From positions 1 through 64,000 of the forward strand of contig JACKJH010000005.1 in NCBI GenBank assembly GCA_020638055.1: DNA of 64,000 bases, in the 5' to 3' direction. A program made the translations under genes and the position numbers. Of the stretch, positions 27,325-37,730 are shown piece by piece; the first letter of the stretch is position 1; every line of letters begins with the position of its first letter. The DNA is from Hyphomicrobiaceae bacterium (GTDB lineage: Bacteria > Pseudomonadota > Alphaproteobacteria > Rhizobiales > Hyphomicrobiaceae). A model generated the notes under the pieces. That model was not told the origin of the DNA. It worked only from the letters and a program-made list of their open reading frames with translations, and searched no databases.

Positions 27325-28506
27325 ATGAACCGTCGCAAAGGCGAGGAGCAAACTCTCTTCACAGCCGCTCCCTTGCCAGTGGCAACATTTGATGCCAGCG
27401 AACGTCTCGCCTGCCTGCGCCTTATCCGGTCTGAAAACGTCGGGCCTGTAACATTCCGCGAATTAATCAATCACTTTGGCGGCGCCGAGGCCGCACTTGC
27501 CGCCCTGCCCGAACTTGCCGCGCGCGGCGGCAACAAGCGCCGCATCCGCATTACACCCAGGCCAGACGCCGAACGCGAGCTTGAGCGCGCGGCCAAGATC
27601 GGTGCGACCCCGATCTTTACAATTGAGCCGGGATATCCACCCGCTCTTGCATCCACCGACGCGCCGCCCCCTATGTTGTATGTGCGCGGCCAGAGTGATC
27701 TGCTGACGCGTCCCACCGTAGCCATCGTTGGTTCACGGCAAGCATCGGCGGCCGGACACAAGCTCACGCGTCAGTTCGCAATGGGCCTTGGCAAAACTGG
27801 ATATGTCATCGTTTCGGGATTAGCTCGCGGCATCGATGCGGCCGCACACGAAGCCACGCTTGACACAGGCACAATCGCAGTCGTCGCTGGCGGCGTTGAT
27901 ATCGTCTACCCGCCTGAAAATGCAAAACTCACCGACGCAATTGCGGAACACGGCGCAATCGTTTCCGACATGCCGCCCGGCTTCCAACCGCGCGCCAAGG
28001 ATTTTCCGCGGCGCAACCGCATCATTGCCGGCATCGCCTTGGGAGTGCTCGTCATCGAGGCCGCGCGCCGTTCAGGAACACTGGTGACGGCACGCCTGGC
28101 TGGAGAAGCTGGCCGCGAGGTATTCGCTGTTCCCGGCCACCCGCTTGATCCTCGTGCCGAGGGTACAAACGGCCTGCTCAAGACCGGCGCCACCATCGCC
28201 ACCCAGGCATCCGACATAATCGAAGCGCTTCAACCGTTGTCAGGTCTTGCTCCAAACGCTGCGTTTGCTGAGCAACATCCCGCCCACGCCTGGCAGCCAC
28301 CCGCACCTGCACCGCCGCCGCTGTTGGGGGAAAGCGACCGTCAACGGGTCCTTTCTGCACTGGGGCCGGCACCGATAGACATCGATGCCCTGATGCGGGC
28401 AACGGACCTGCCCCCCCGCGCCCTGAACGTCGTCTTGATGGAGCTTGACCTTGCCGGCCGCATCGTCCGCCATGGCGGCGGACTAATCTCGCGCAGACCG
28501 GAATAA
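27325..28506 (+). CDS. dprA: DNA-processing protein DprA (Smf)
   Basis: A 393-residue product from the ATG at 27325. A SAM-like N-terminal domain is followed by the Rossmann-like DNA-binding core: VAIVGSRQASAAG, IVSGLARGIDAAAHE, VVAGGVDIVYPPENAKL, RRNRIIAGIALGVLVIEA and FAVPGHPLDPRAEGTNGLL. A Pro-rich linker leads to a C-terminal winged-helix domain. DprA loads RecA onto incoming single-stranded DNA in natural transformation. A longer frame runs into plsY and is not used. Confidence 0.94.
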   Translation: MNRRKGEEQTLFTAAPLPVATFDASERLACLRLIRSENVGPVTFRELINHFGGAEAALAALPELAARGGNKRRIRITPRPDAERELERAAKIGATPIFTIEPGYPPALASTDAPPPMLYVRGQSDLLTRPTVAIVGSRQASAAGHKLTRQFAMGLGKTGYVIVSGLARGIDAAAHEATLDTGTIAVVAGGVDIVYPPENAKLTDAIAEHGAIVSDMPPGFQPRAKDFPRRNRIIAGIALGVLVIEAARRSGTLVTARLAGEAGREVFAVPGHPLDPRAEGTNGLLKTGATIATQASDIIEALQPLSGLAPNAAFAEQHPAHAWQPPAPAPPPLLGESDRQRVLSALGPAPIDIDALMRATDLPPRALNVVLMELDLAGRIVRHGGGLISRRPE

Positions 28507-28807
28507 CCCTCCTGATCCGCCAGTTGTAGTTGCTACTTTGGTGCTGATGCCCTTCCACCAGTTGCACAAAACGAGAACATAACAACTTTTTACGCCCTGA
28601 ATTTTCAGTATAATTTCAACAACAGCGTTGTCAGCTCATCCAATCCCGTTTGACAGAACATCGGACTTCGCGGATGTTCTGCCGCCATTGCAATCGCCCG
28701 GCCCCGGATCCTGGCAATTCCCCTACAATCGCCGGAAAGCGGCGCGTGCGGGGCTTTGCCGGAATACTCCGAGGCTCCAATCCAGGTGCCCCTTCCAAAG
28801 GCCGCAT
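28507..28807. other. Intergenic region before topA
   Basis: 301 bases with no gene supported. Open frames running into topA from 28628 lack the conserved start and are ignored. Presumably it contains the topA promoter. Confidence 0.5.
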
Positions 28808-31588
28808 ATGAATATTGTCATCGTGGAATCGCCGGCCAAGGCGAAGACCATCAACAAATACCTGGGCAAGGCTTATAAAGTAATGGCCTCGTTCGGCCAC
28901 GTCCGCGACCTGCCGTCCAAAGATGGTTCGGTCGAACCCGACAACAACTTTGAGATGCATTGGGACGTCGACGCCAAGTCCAAGAAAATTCTCAAGGAAA
29001 TCACAGACGCGGTCAAGAATGCTGACAAGTTAATCCTTGCCACTGACCCTGACCGCGAAGGCGAAGCTATTTCCTGGCACATCCTTGAGGTGCTGCAAAA
29101 GAAAAAGGCGATCGCCAAGGACATGCCGGTGGAGCGTGTCGCTTTCAATGCCGTCACCAAACAGGCGATCCAGAACGCGCTGGCCAAACCCCGTCAGATC
29201 GACCAGCCCCTTGTCGAAGCCTATCTGGCCCGCCGCGCGCTTGATTATCTGGTTGGTTTCACACTCTCGCCGGTACTGTGGCGCAAGCTTCCCGGTGCCC
29301 GGTCGGCTGGCCGCGTTCAGTCCGTGGCCCTGCGCCTGATTTGCGACAGGGAGCTGGAAATCGAGACGTTCAAGACCGACGAATATTGGACGATCGAGGC
29401 CCAACTCGCCACTGCCAAGAACGAGGAACTCAAGGCGCGCCTCGTTTCGATTGGCGGCAAAGCGCTGAAAAAGCTCGACATCAATAACGAAAAGGATGCC
29501 AAGGCCATCAAGGCGGCGATCGAAGGCGGCGCATTTACCGTTGCTTCGGTCGACAAGAAGGGCGTCAAACGCAATCCCTATCCACCGTTCACCACCTCTA
29601 CGCTACAGCAAGAGGCGAGCCGCAAGCTCAACTTCTCAGCCAAGCAGACCATGCAGGTCGCTCAGCGCCTTTATGAAGGCGTCGACATCGGCGGCGAGAC
29701 AGTTGGCCTCATCACCTACATGCGTACCGATGGCGTTGACATCGTGCCCGAGGCGATTTCCGAGATCCGCAAGGAGATCGAAACGCTCTACTCCAAGCGC
29801 TTCGTTGCGCCCTTCATCCGCGAATACAAGACCAAGGCGAAAAACACCCAGGAAGCCCACGAGGCCGTCCGCCCGACAGACATCACCCGCCTGCCCAAGG
29901 ACATGAAACGCCGCCTGAAGCCGGACGAGGCCGCACTTTATGAACTCGTCTGGAAACGCGCGCTGGCCAGCCAGATGGCCTCGGCCGAACTCGAACAGAC
30001 GAGCGCGGAGATAAACGTTCCCGGCAAGGACGGCAAAACCTACGGCGTTCGCGCAACCGGCTCGGTGATAAAGTTCGAAGGCTTCCTGAAACTCTATTCG
30101 GAAAGCCGCGATGATGACCCTGAAGACGAGGATAGCCGTCTGCTGCCCGCCCTCGCTTCCGGTGACAAGCTGACCGACCGCGGCATCGAAGCCAACCAGC
30201 ACTTTACCCAGCCGCCGCCGCGCTTCACCGAGGCCTCACTTGTTCGGCGCATGGAAGAATTGGGCATTGGCCGCCCGTCGACTTATGCCTCAACGCTCGC
30301 GGTGCTGCGTGACCGCGAATACGTCCGCCTGGACAAAAAGCGCCTTATTCCAGAGGACAAGGGACGCCTTGTCATCGCGTTCCTGGAAAGCTTCTTCAAG
30401 CGCTACGTCGAATATGATTTTACCGCCGACCTTGAAGAACAACTCGACCTCATTTCCGACCACAAGCTCGCCTGGCGTGACGTGCTGCGCGACTTCTGGA
30501 ACAATTTCATTGGCGCGGTGGACGACATCAAGGATCTGCGCGTCAGCGAAGTGATGGAAGCGCTCAACGTGATGTTGGGCCCGCACATCTTCCCAGCGCG
30601 TGAAGACGGTTCCGATCCGCGCACGTGCCCGCAATGCGGCGAAGGTAGCCTGAGCCTGAAGCCTGGCCGCTACGGCCCGTTCATCGGCTGCTCCAACTAC
30701 AAGGAAGAGGACGGCGGCTGCTCCTATCGCCGTGGGCTTTCGCAGTCCGTCGAAAACGAACTCGACGGCAAGATACTGGGCTACGACCCCGACACCGGAC
30801 TGCCCGTCATGGTCAAGGCGGGACGATTTGGCACCTATCTTCAGCTTGGCGAGCAGAAGGATTACGAAGAAGGCGAAAAGCCGCGGCGTTCATCGATCCC
30901 CAAGGGCGTCGACGCCGCCGACGTCGAACTTGAATTCGCACTTAAGCTTCTCAACCTGCCGCGCGAAGTTGGCGCCCATCCCGAGGATGGCAACCCGATC
31001 ACCGCCGGTCTTGGTCGCTTCGGTCCCTTCATCGTGCACGAGGATTCCGAAAAGAAGAAAACCTACGTCAACCTGCCTTCCATCGAGGAACTCTTCTCTG
31101 TCGGCATCAACCGCGCCGTCGCATTGCTGGCTGAAAAACGCGCCGGCGGTGGAGGCGGTCGCTTTGGTCGCGCGCAATCTCGCAAGGTGCTCAAGGACCT
31201 TGGTGAGCACCCATCGGAAGGCGGCAAGATCGAGGTGCTGGAAGGGCGCTATGGCCCCTACGTGACCCACAACAAGGTCAATGCCACGATACCAAAGGAA
31301 AAAGACCCCGCCGCACTGACCCAGGACGAAGCGATTGCGCTTTTGGAAGAGCGTATCGCCAAGGGCGGGACCAAGAAAAAGCCAGCACGCAAGACACCGG
31401 CCAAGGCCAAGGCGAAAACGCCAGCCAAGAAAGCAGCAGCTAAGAAAGCACCGGCGAAAAAGGCACCGGCAAAAAAAGCAGCCGCTGAAAAGCCAGCCGG
31501 GAAAAAAGCGCCTTCAAAAAAAGCCGCGACGAAGAAGACGTCGCCCACCAACAAAACAGCGGCTAAATCATCCGCCGGCGTGGATTGA
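28808..31588 (+). CDS. topA: DNA topoisomerase I
   Basis: A 926-residue product from the ATG at 28808 (MNIVIVESPAKAKTINKYLG). The TOPRIM part carries ATDPDREGEAISWH, the active Tyr is in TVGLITYMRTDG, and a zinc-ribbon of four Cys is at CPQCGEG ... GCSNY ... GGC. The last 70 residues are Lys/Ala/Pro repeats (KKPARKTPAKAKAK), longer than in gammaproteobacteria, which bind DNA non-specifically. It relaxes negative supercoils. rnr is close downstream and slightly overlapping in a longer frame. Confidence 0.97.
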   Translation: MNIVIVESPAKAKTINKYLGKAYKVMASFGHVRDLPSKDGSVEPDNNFEMHWDVDAKSKKILKEITDAVKNADKLILATDPDREGEAISWHILEVLQKKKAIAKDMPVERVAFNAVTKQAIQNALAKPRQIDQPLVEAYLARRALDYLVGFTLSPVLWRKLPGARSAGRVQSVALRLICDRELEIETFKTDEYWTIEAQLATAKNEELKARLVSIGGKALKKLDINNEKDAKAIKAAIEGGAFTVASVDKKGVKRNPYPPFTTSTLQQEASRKLNFSAKQTMQVAQRLYEGVDIGGETVGLITYMRTDGVDIVPEAISEIRKEIETLYSKRFVAPFIREYKTKAKNTQEAHEAVRPTDITRLPKDMKRRLKPDEAALYELVWKRALASQMASAELEQTSAEINVPGKDGKTYGVRATGSVIKFEGFLKLYSESRDDDPEDEDSRLLPALASGDKLTDRGIEANQHFTQPPPRFTEASLVRRMEELGIGRPSTYASTLAVLRDREYVRLDKKRLIPEDKGRLVIAFLESFFKRYVEYDFTADLEEQLDLISDHKLAWRDVLRDFWNNFIGAVDDIKDLRVSEVMEALNVMLGPHIFPAREDGSDPRTCPQCGEGSLSLKPGRYGPFIGCSNYKEEDGGCSYRRGLSQSVENELDGKILGYDPDTGLPVMVKAGRFGTYLQLGEQKDYEEGEKPRRSSIPKGVDAADVELEFALKLLNLPREVGAHPEDGNPITAGLGRFGPFIVHEDSEKKKTYVNLPSIEELFSVGINRAVALLAEKRAGGGGGRFGRAQSRKVLKDLGEHPSEGGKIEVLEGRYGPYVTHNKVNATIPKEKDPAALTQDEAIALLEERIAKGGTKKKPARKTPAKAKAKTPAKKAAAKKAPAKKAPAKKAAAEKPAGKKAPSKKAATKKTSPTNKTAAKSSAGVD

Positions 31589-31599
31589 GCAGGCCAGCC

Positions 31600-33924
31600 G
31601 TGGCAACCAAACCAAGACCGGCCAAGGCCGCACAAGCCAGGAAGCCGAAAAGGGGCAAATCCTCAACGCGTTCGACCGAGCTGCCCACCCGCGAACAGAT
31701 CCTCGAATTTGTGCAAAGTGCCACCGGCAAGATTGGCAAACGCGAGATTGCCAGGGCTTTTTCCATCAAGGGCGACGCTCGTATTGCTCTGAAGCGGCTG
31801 CTCGCGGACATGGCTGAAGATGGCCTGCTTGCTGGCGACAAAAAGAAACTGAGAAAGCGCGGCGGCCTGCCACCCGTTACGGTTATCGAGGTCAAGGGCC
31901 GTGACGACGATGGCGACCTCGTTGCCGAACCTGTGGTGTGGGACGAAGACGACGGTAAGCGGCCACAAGTGCTGCTCCTCTTCGCACGCCGGCCCGACCG
32001 TCGGCAGGATGCCGAAATTGGCATTGGTGACCGCGTGCTCGCCCGCATTACCGAATTGGAGGGCCGCGATGTTGAAGGCTACCGCTTCGAAGCCGAGCCG
32101 ATCCGTCGCCTTCCGCGCGATTCCCGCCGCCTCGTTGGCATCTTTCGCGCCGCCAAGCCCGGTGGCGGCACCATAGAACCCGTTGACCGCAAATCATTGC
32201 GCTCATGGTCAATCCAGAAGTCGGATCAGGGAGAGGCAAAAGACGGCGATCTGGTCCGCTTCGAACTGGCCAGGCGTGGACGCTTCACCACCCCGCAAGC
32301 ACGCATTGTCGAAACGATTGGCAATCCGGATGACCAACGGCAGATATCTCTAATAGCCGTCCACGCCCACGGCATTCCAGATGATTTTCCCGAAAGCGTC
32401 ATCAACGAAACCGCTGGCCTCACCCCCCCGACGATGAAAGGCCGCGAAGACTTCCGCAACATCCCCCTCATTACCATCGATCCGGCCGACGCCCGCGACC
32501 ATGATGATGCAGTCTTCGCCGAACCCGACACGGCAGCCGAAAACCCAGGTGGCCATATTGTGCTGGTCGCCATCGCCGATGTCGCCCATTACGTCAGGCC
32601 CGATACGCGCCTCGACAAGGAGGCACGGCTGCGCGGCAACTCGGTTTATTTTCCCGACCGCGTCGTTCCGATGCTACCCGAAAAGATCTCCAACGACCTG
32701 TGTTCGCTGCGCGAAGGCGAAGATCGCGCCTGTCTCGTCGCCCGCATGGTGTTCGACAGTCATGGCGAAAAACGCTCTCACTCGTTTCACCGCGCCATGA
32801 TGCGCTCGGCAGTGAAACTGTCATACCAGGACGCACAGGCCGCGTTCGACGGCAATCCGTGCGACAGCGCAGGACCGTTGATGGAAGCAGCGCTGAAACC
32901 GTTGTGGGCAGCGTATCAGGCCATCGCAAAAGCACGCGATAAGCGCGGCCCGCTGGACCTCGATCTACCGGAAAAGAAAATCAAGCTCGACGACAACGGC
33001 CGTGTTGCCGACATCGTTGTGCCAGAACGGCTTAAAGCACATCGCCTGATCGAAGAGTTCATGATCCAGGCCAACGTTGCAGCAGCAGAGGCTCTAGAGG
33101 CAAAGAAGAAGCCGGTCGTCTACCGCGCCCACGCGGAGCCCTCCAACGAGAAGCTCAAGTCATTGCGTGAGTTCCTTGAAACCCTTGACCTGAAACTGCC
33201 GCCGCAAGGCCAGCTCAGGCCCGCCGCGTTCAACCGCATTCTCGAACGCGCCAGGGCACTTCCGGTGCCACAACTCGTTAACGAGGTGGTATTGCGCTCT
33301 CAATCACAGGCCGAATACACCACCGAGAATTATGGCCACTTCGGGCTCAACCTGCGCCGCTACGCACACTTTACGTCACCTATCCGGCGCTACGCTGACC
33401 TGCTTGTCCACCGAGCCTTGATCTCAGGCCTTGGTCTTGGCGATGGTGGCCTTGGCCAAAGCGACATTGAAAATCTTGCCGAGACCGCACGGCTCATTTC
33501 AGAAGCAGAACGCCGCGCCATGGCGGCTGAGCGCGAAACCGTGGATCGCTTGATAGCGGCACATTTGGCAGACCGCATCGGCGCGACATTCAATGGCCGA
33601 ATTGCCGGCGTCACCCGATCGGGTTTGTTCGTCCGCCTTGCCGAAACCGGCGCCGACGGCTTCGTTCCGATTTCCAGCCTCGAAGATGACTACTACCACC
33701 ATGTTGAAGAAGCGCACGCACTGCTCGGATCACGCTCAAACGCGGCATACCGCCTGGGCGATGCAGTCGAAGTGCGGCTTGTAGAAGCCATTCCCACGGC
33801 GGGCGCATTACGCTTTGAGGTACTCACCCCCCCGGTAAAAGGCGCACTGTCTCACATCAAAGGCGGCAAGCGCCTAAACCAGCGTCGCAACCGCCCTGGA
33901 CGCCAGGGCGGGCGCCGCCGCTGA
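31600..33924 (+). CDS. rnr: Ribonuclease R
   Basis: A 774-residue product from the GTG at 31600; the frame opens at a TTG (31585) overlapping the topA stop. A cold-shock/OB domain is followed by the RNB catalytic domain with PADARDHDDAVFAE (metal Asp residues) and RGNSVYFPDRVVPMLP, then FGLNLRRYAHFTSPIRRYAD and a C-terminal S1 domain (GRIAGVTRSGLFVRLAETGA). The tail is Arg/Gly-rich. It degrades structured RNA 3' to 5'. It continues the topA transcription unit. Confidence 0.96.
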   Translation: MATKPRPAKAAQARKPKRGKSSTRSTELPTREQILEFVQSATGKIGKREIARAFSIKGDARIALKRLLADMAEDGLLAGDKKKLRKRGGLPPVTVIEVKGRDDDGDLVAEPVVWDEDDGKRPQVLLLFARRPDRRQDAEIGIGDRVLARITELEGRDVEGYRFEAEPIRRLPRDSRRLVGIFRAAKPGGGTIEPVDRKSLRSWSIQKSDQGEAKDGDLVRFELARRGRFTTPQARIVETIGNPDDQRQISLIAVHAHGIPDDFPESVINETAGLTPPTMKGREDFRNIPLITIDPADARDHDDAVFAEPDTAAENPGGHIVLVAIADVAHYVRPDTRLDKEARLRGNSVYFPDRVVPMLPEKISNDLCSLREGEDRACLVARMVFDSHGEKRSHSFHRAMMRSAVKLSYQDAQAAFDGNPCDSAGPLMEAALKPLWAAYQAIAKARDKRGPLDLDLPEKKIKLDDNGRVADIVVPERLKAHRLIEEFMIQANVAAAEALEAKKKPVVYRAHAEPSNEKLKSLREFLETLDLKLPPQGQLRPAAFNRILERARALPVPQLVNEVVLRSQSQAEYTTENYGHFGLNLRRYAHFTSPIRRYADLLVHRALISGLGLGDGGLGQSDIENLAETARLISEAERRAMAAERETVDRLIAAHLADRIGATFNGRIAGVTRSGLFVRLAETGADGFVPISSLEDDYYHHVEEAHALLGSRSNAAYRLGDAVEVRLVEAIPTAGALRFEVLTPPVKGALSHIKGGKRLNQRRNRPGRQGGRRR

Positions 33925-34034
33925 GCACAACCCTTTGGCGCAACGAGATAAAAGACCACGCATCACACATATCCCGTCGTGCGCGCGTCGATATTGCCGC
34001 TTGACCTGAGCATCCGGACGCGGCACCAAAGGTC

Positions 34035-34481
34035 ATGATCGAAGAACAAAATCATCCAGACGCAAGTGCGCTCGCGCCGCGTGACACGCAGGTTGCCCTG
34101 TTTCGTGGCGCGCGCCAGAAGTGTCCGGCGTGTGGCGACGGTTCTCTCTTTTATGCCTACCTTAAGGTCAATGACGCCTGCCCCTCTTGCGGTGAAGAGT
34201 TGCACCACCATCGCGCTGACGATGCGCCTCCGTATTTTACAATGCTCATCACGGGGCACATTGTCGTTGGCCTGATGCTCAGCGCCGCAATGTACCGGGA
34301 TTGGCCAGACTGGGTACACATGACGCTCTGGCCAACCATGGTCATCGTTATGAGCCTTTGGCTGTTGCCCCGCGTCAAGGGTGCGCTTGTCGGCTTGCAG
34401 TGGGCGCTGCGCATGCACGGCTTTTCAGGACGTCCTGACGAGATTGAAATCGCGCCGGGATCTGATCTGCCACGGGGCTGA
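34035..34481 (+). CDS. DUF983 membrane protein
   Basis: A 148-residue protein. The zinc-ribbon-like N-terminal part has KCPACGDGSLFYAYLKVND followed by CPSCGEEL, with two CxxC motifs. Two membrane helices follow (ITGHIVVGLMLSAAM and a second near TLWPTMVIVMSLWLLPRV). This arrangement is diagnostic for DUF983. The role is unknown, but it is regularly linked to rnr and NUDIX genes in this order. It ends two bases before the NUDIX gene. Confidence 0.9.
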   Translation: MIEEQNHPDASALAPRDTQVALFRGARQKCPACGDGSLFYAYLKVNDACPSCGEELHHHRADDAPPYFTMLITGHIVVGLMLSAAMYRDWPDWVHMTLWPTMVIVMSLWLLPRVKGALVGLQWALRMHGFSGRPDEIEIAPGSDLPRG

Positions 34482-34483
34482 GG

Positions 34484-35311
34484 ATGAGCGCTTCAATCCG
34501 GCAATCGGTATCCCACGACGCAGATTCACCGTCAAACGCAACATCGGCCACTGCTGCGGAGCAACCTGCCAGTGCGCAACCCAAGCGCGCCTTAAAGCCC
34601 AAGGACGCCGCCACACTCGTCCTGGTCGATCGCAGCGGGGGTACGCCGCGTATCCTGATGGGTAAGCGCCGCTCAACTCAGGTCTTTTTGCCCAACAAGT
34701 TCGTTTTTCCCGGTGGCCGCGTCGATCGCGCCGACCGGAGCATGTCCTGCGTTGGCACGCTTTCGAAAATCGACACCACGCGGCTGCTCTACGACATGAA
34801 GGGCCAGCCTGCATCTGCTCGTGCCCGCGCGCTGGCGCTGGCGGCAATCCGCGAAACATTCGAGGAAGTTGGTCTGGTGATCGGTGCAAAGCCGGAACAA
34901 ACCGCATCCGTATCTCCAGCCCTACGCAATGCATCCGATAAACCCGATACCGGGCCAGTAAATGCTCTCAACAGTTGGCAGCAGTTCCTGTCTACAGGCT
35001 ACACGCCATCAGTTGACGGCCTGACGTTTTTCGCCCGCGCCATAACGCCGCCATCACGGCCACGCCGCTACGACACGCGCTTTTTTGTTGCAGATGCCAG
35101 TTTGATTGCGCACGACACGGGGCAAGCAGACGACGAGTTGGGTAAAATCGGCTGGTTCACGCTGGACGAAATCCGCGCACTCGATCTTCCCAACATTACG
35201 CGGGCGATCGTCGAGGATTTGTCGTTAACGCTTGCTGCTCCAGCATATTCCGGGCCGGTGCCGTACTACAGATTTGTGCGAGGAACATTCAGGCGCGACA
35301 CGATTGCCTGA
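34484..35311 (+). CDS. NUDIX hydrolase
   Basis: A 275-residue product with a Ser/Ala-rich N-terminal 40 residues, then a NUDIX domain: FVFPGGRVDRAD and AAIRETFEEVGLVIG form the Nudix box. The insert between them (about 35 residues) is longer than usual, resembling the NUDT7/8/RNA-decapping-like subgroup. Substrates of such enzymes include nucleoside diphosphate derivatives and CoA. It starts two bases after the DUF983 stop and is probably in the same operon. Confidence 0.88.
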   Translation: MSASIRQSVSHDADSPSNATSATAAEQPASAQPKRALKPKDAATLVLVDRSGGTPRILMGKRRSTQVFLPNKFVFPGGRVDRADRSMSCVGTLSKIDTTRLLYDMKGQPASARARALALAAIRETFEEVGLVIGAKPEQTASVSPALRNASDKPDTGPVNALNSWQQFLSTGYTPSVDGLTFFARAITPPSRPRRYDTRFFVADASLIAHDTGQADDELGKIGWFTLDEIRALDLPNITRAIVEDLSLTLAAPAYSGPVPYYRFVRGTFRRDTIA

Positions 35312-35385
35312 CGCTTACTTGACAGCCCTTGTCGGTAGAGTATGTTGCCGCGCAAATCTCAACACTCGAGCGATTGAAGGCGATC

Positions 35386-35553
35386 ATGGCCAAGCCCGTT
35401 GTTCAAAAAATTAAACTGTTGTCGACCGCTGGAACCGGCTTCTTCTACGTCACCAAGAAGAACCCCCGGAATACCACGGAAAAGCTCGTCATGAAGAAGT
35501 ATGATCCTGTCGTACGCAAGCACGTTGAGTTTAAAGAAACGAAGATCAAATAA
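35386..35553 (+). CDS. rpmG: 50S ribosomal protein L33
   Basis: 55 residues from the ATG at 35386 ([20 protein letters not shown]). The conserved [20 protein letters not shown] and VEFKETKIK follow. It lacks the zinc cysteines (C- type) common in alphaproteobacteria. A weak hairpin follows the stop. Confidence 0.97.
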   Translation: MAKPVVQKIKLLSTAGTGFFYVTKKNPRNTTEKLVMKKYDPVVRKHVEFKETKIK

Positions 35554-36311
35554 CTCTAGCCGAGCGTGAAGATCGGCATTTGATTAATATCAATTTTTAA
35601 GCCGCGACAGCCTTTTTGACCAACCTATTCGCTCCGCCGAACACTTCGAGCGAACCCAACCACATGCGCCCTAAAGGACGTGTGCGAGTGACGCGTGTCG
35701 ACTTGTGAGAAGGGGTGTGGCCAGGAACCGTAACGCCTCGGCAGCGGGGTATGAATCCGAGAAAGCTACAATTCCTGGCCTTTCCCAACGAACAGTCAAA
35801 GAGGGCGTTGACTCTCCGCAGGGTCTCGTAATTGGCACGGAGCGCAGCTCTGTTGAGGAGGCTACTCCAGCTGCTGCCGACCAATCACGACTTTCCCGCT
35901 AGACCAGGAGATGCGGCGAACCCGGTTTGCGGGAACCGAACCGATTCCGTTCTTCACGTGGAATGTGTTGCCAGTGTGAAACGGGATACAGTCTCGAATT
36001 CAAGTGAAGTCCAATTTTGAACGAGGGCAAATTGGCAGATCGGCCCGCCCAAAGCAAGTTGTGCTTTGTTTTTCCGCCATCTCGGGGCGTTCTTTTTGCA
36101 GGCAAGTTTAACGTTTCGGTCCAAGAACTTTGTTTTCAAGAGTTATTTTTGATCGTCGCGAGCAAAACTCGGTAGACCCCTGAAACCTATTAAATATCAG
36201 ACAACTAGATATAAATAACGACGGCTGTTTTCTGATCAATGATTAGTTTGTTTTGCCACTCGTGCAGCCGCGCAAAAAAGTATTCCGCGCACACAACATT
36301 AAAGCCCCGCC
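35554..36311. other. Intergenic region, 758 bases, no gene supported
   Basis: The only sizeable frame (35597-35884, minus, 95 codons) has no known motif and no ribosome site I trust. The right half (36110-36290) is AT-rich. A weak hairpin (GCCGA/TCGGC) at 35559-35577 may end rpmG. A remnant of a lost gene or a non-coding RNA is possible but unsupported. Confidence 0.5.
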
Positions 36312-37676
36312 TCAGGCGGCTACACTCACGATATTGCGCCCTGAGCGCTTTGAGCTGTAGAGCGCATCGTCCGCCCTCTTGAACAACGCGTGGGGCGTAT
36401 CGCCATCACCGGCCAGACTTGCCAGGCCGACGCTCGTCGTCACTCTGACAGCCGTTTCTGCGATCATGAAGGGATTGGCGGCAATACACGCCCTCAATCG
36501 CTCGCCGATCTGATAAGCCCGATCAGCCTCTGTGTCCGGCATAATGATTACAAACTCTTCGCCGCCAAACCGGCAGGCAAGATCAATGCCGCGCGTATTG
36601 CGTCGGATGCGGTTGGCAAACTCGCGCAACACAGTGTCGCCGGCGTCATGGCCGTAGGTGTCATTGACGTGCTTGAAGAAATCGATGTCGGCCACAAGCA
36701 CCGAAAGGTGGCGACCACCCCGCACCGAATCGCGCACCAGCGTCTCCAAATGCCCTTCCATGTAGCGCCGGTTGTGAAGCCCCGTCAGGGCGTCGGTCAC
36801 GGCCTGTTCCACCGTCTCCTCGATGCGGTTACGAAGGAAATCGGAATATCTTTTGCGCTTGATTTGGGTGTTGACCCGCGCCAGCAGTTCGTGGCGATCC
36901 ACCGGCCGTATCAGGTAATCGTTGATGCCCATATCAAGACCGCGCAAGAGCCGGGCTTCTTCACCCGCCACAACCAGAATGATGAGCGGCAGATGCCGCG
37001 TCCGGTCAAGCGATCGCAACTGCGAGCAAAGCCGCAACCCGTCTGAATTCACTAGGTTGAGGCTGATGATGGCAACATCGAAGTCATAGTCTTGCAGCAT
37101 CGAAAGCGCGTGCTTGGGATCGGCTTCGATGAAGGCATCGTGTATCTGCGACAACGGCTCCAGAAGACGGGTTGCTGAACGGGCATGGTCTTCGACGATC
37201 AGCACGCGACCGGAGCGGGCAGCAAGCGCACGTTCGTAGGCGTCATCCTCACCCACACCGAGTTGCCGGCTGGTTGTGGCCCGCATCAGCATTTCATCGT
37301 TCAAGGTCTTCAGGCGGGCCAGGTTTTTGACACGCGTGATCAGCGCAATGTCGTCGACAGGTTTGGTGAGGAAATCGTCCGCGCCACTTTCCAGACCCTG
37401 GATCTTGTCGGAAACCTGATCAAGGGCGGTGACCATGATGACCGGGATGTGGTGCGTCCTGGGATCCTTTTTGATCCGCACGCACGTTTCAAAACCATCC
37501 ATGCCCGGCATCATCACGTCGAGCAGTACCACGTCCACGCGCTCCCGCGAGAGGACTTCCAGAGCTTCTTTTCCGCTATAGGCCACGAGCACGTCGAAAT
37601 ATTCCGCCGAAAGCCGCGCTTCCAGCAGCTTGACGTTGGCTGAGATGTCGTCGACGACAAGAACACGAGCAGTCAT
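36312..37676 (-). CDS. pleD: Two-receiver diguanylate cyclase PleD
   Basis: A 454-residue response regulator. The first receiver has VVLLDVMMPGMDGFETC (phospho-Asp); the second receiver lacks a clear Asp and serves as an adaptor. The GGDEF domain reads ACRFGGEEFVIIMPDTEA, and an RGID motif five residues before it matches the allosteric I-site. It makes c-di-GMP upon phosphorylation and drives the motile-to-sessile change in Caulobacter relatives. It is transcribed after divK, 54 bases apart. Confidence 0.95.
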   Translation of the reverse strand: MTARVLVVDDISANVKLLEARLSAEYFDVLVAYSGKEALEVLSRERVDVVLLDVMMPGMDGFETCVRIKKDPRTHHIPVIMVTALDQVSDKIQGLESGADDFLTKPVDDIALITRVKNLARLKTLNDEMLMRATTSRQLGVGEDDAYERALAARSGRVLIVEDHARSATRLLEPLSQIHDAFIEADPKHALSMLQDYDFDVAIISLNLVNSDGLRLCSQLRSLDRTRHLPLIILVVAGEEARLLRGLDMGINDYLIRPVDRHELLARVNTQIKRKRYSDFLRNRIEETVEQAVTDALTGLHNRRYMEGHLETLVRDSVRGGRHLSVLVADIDFFKHVNDTYGHDAGDTVLREFANRIRRNTRGIDLACRFGGEEFVIIMPDTEADRAYQIGERLRACIAANPFMIAETAVRVTTSVGLASLAGDGDTPHALFKRADDALYSSKRSGRNIVSVAA

Positions 37677-37730
37677 GGTCTACGCTTTACTTCCATCCTG
37701 CGGCAGGACACGGGGCAGGGCCCTTAACCC

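Noticed and set aside
28628..28807. Extended start for topA.
   Set aside because: The conserved first residues MNIVIVESPAKAK begin at 28808, and the extension has no family counterpart.
35597..35884. A 95-codon minus-strand frame between rpmG and pleD.
   Set aside because: No ribosome site, known motif or neighbour supports it; kept as an unexplained region.
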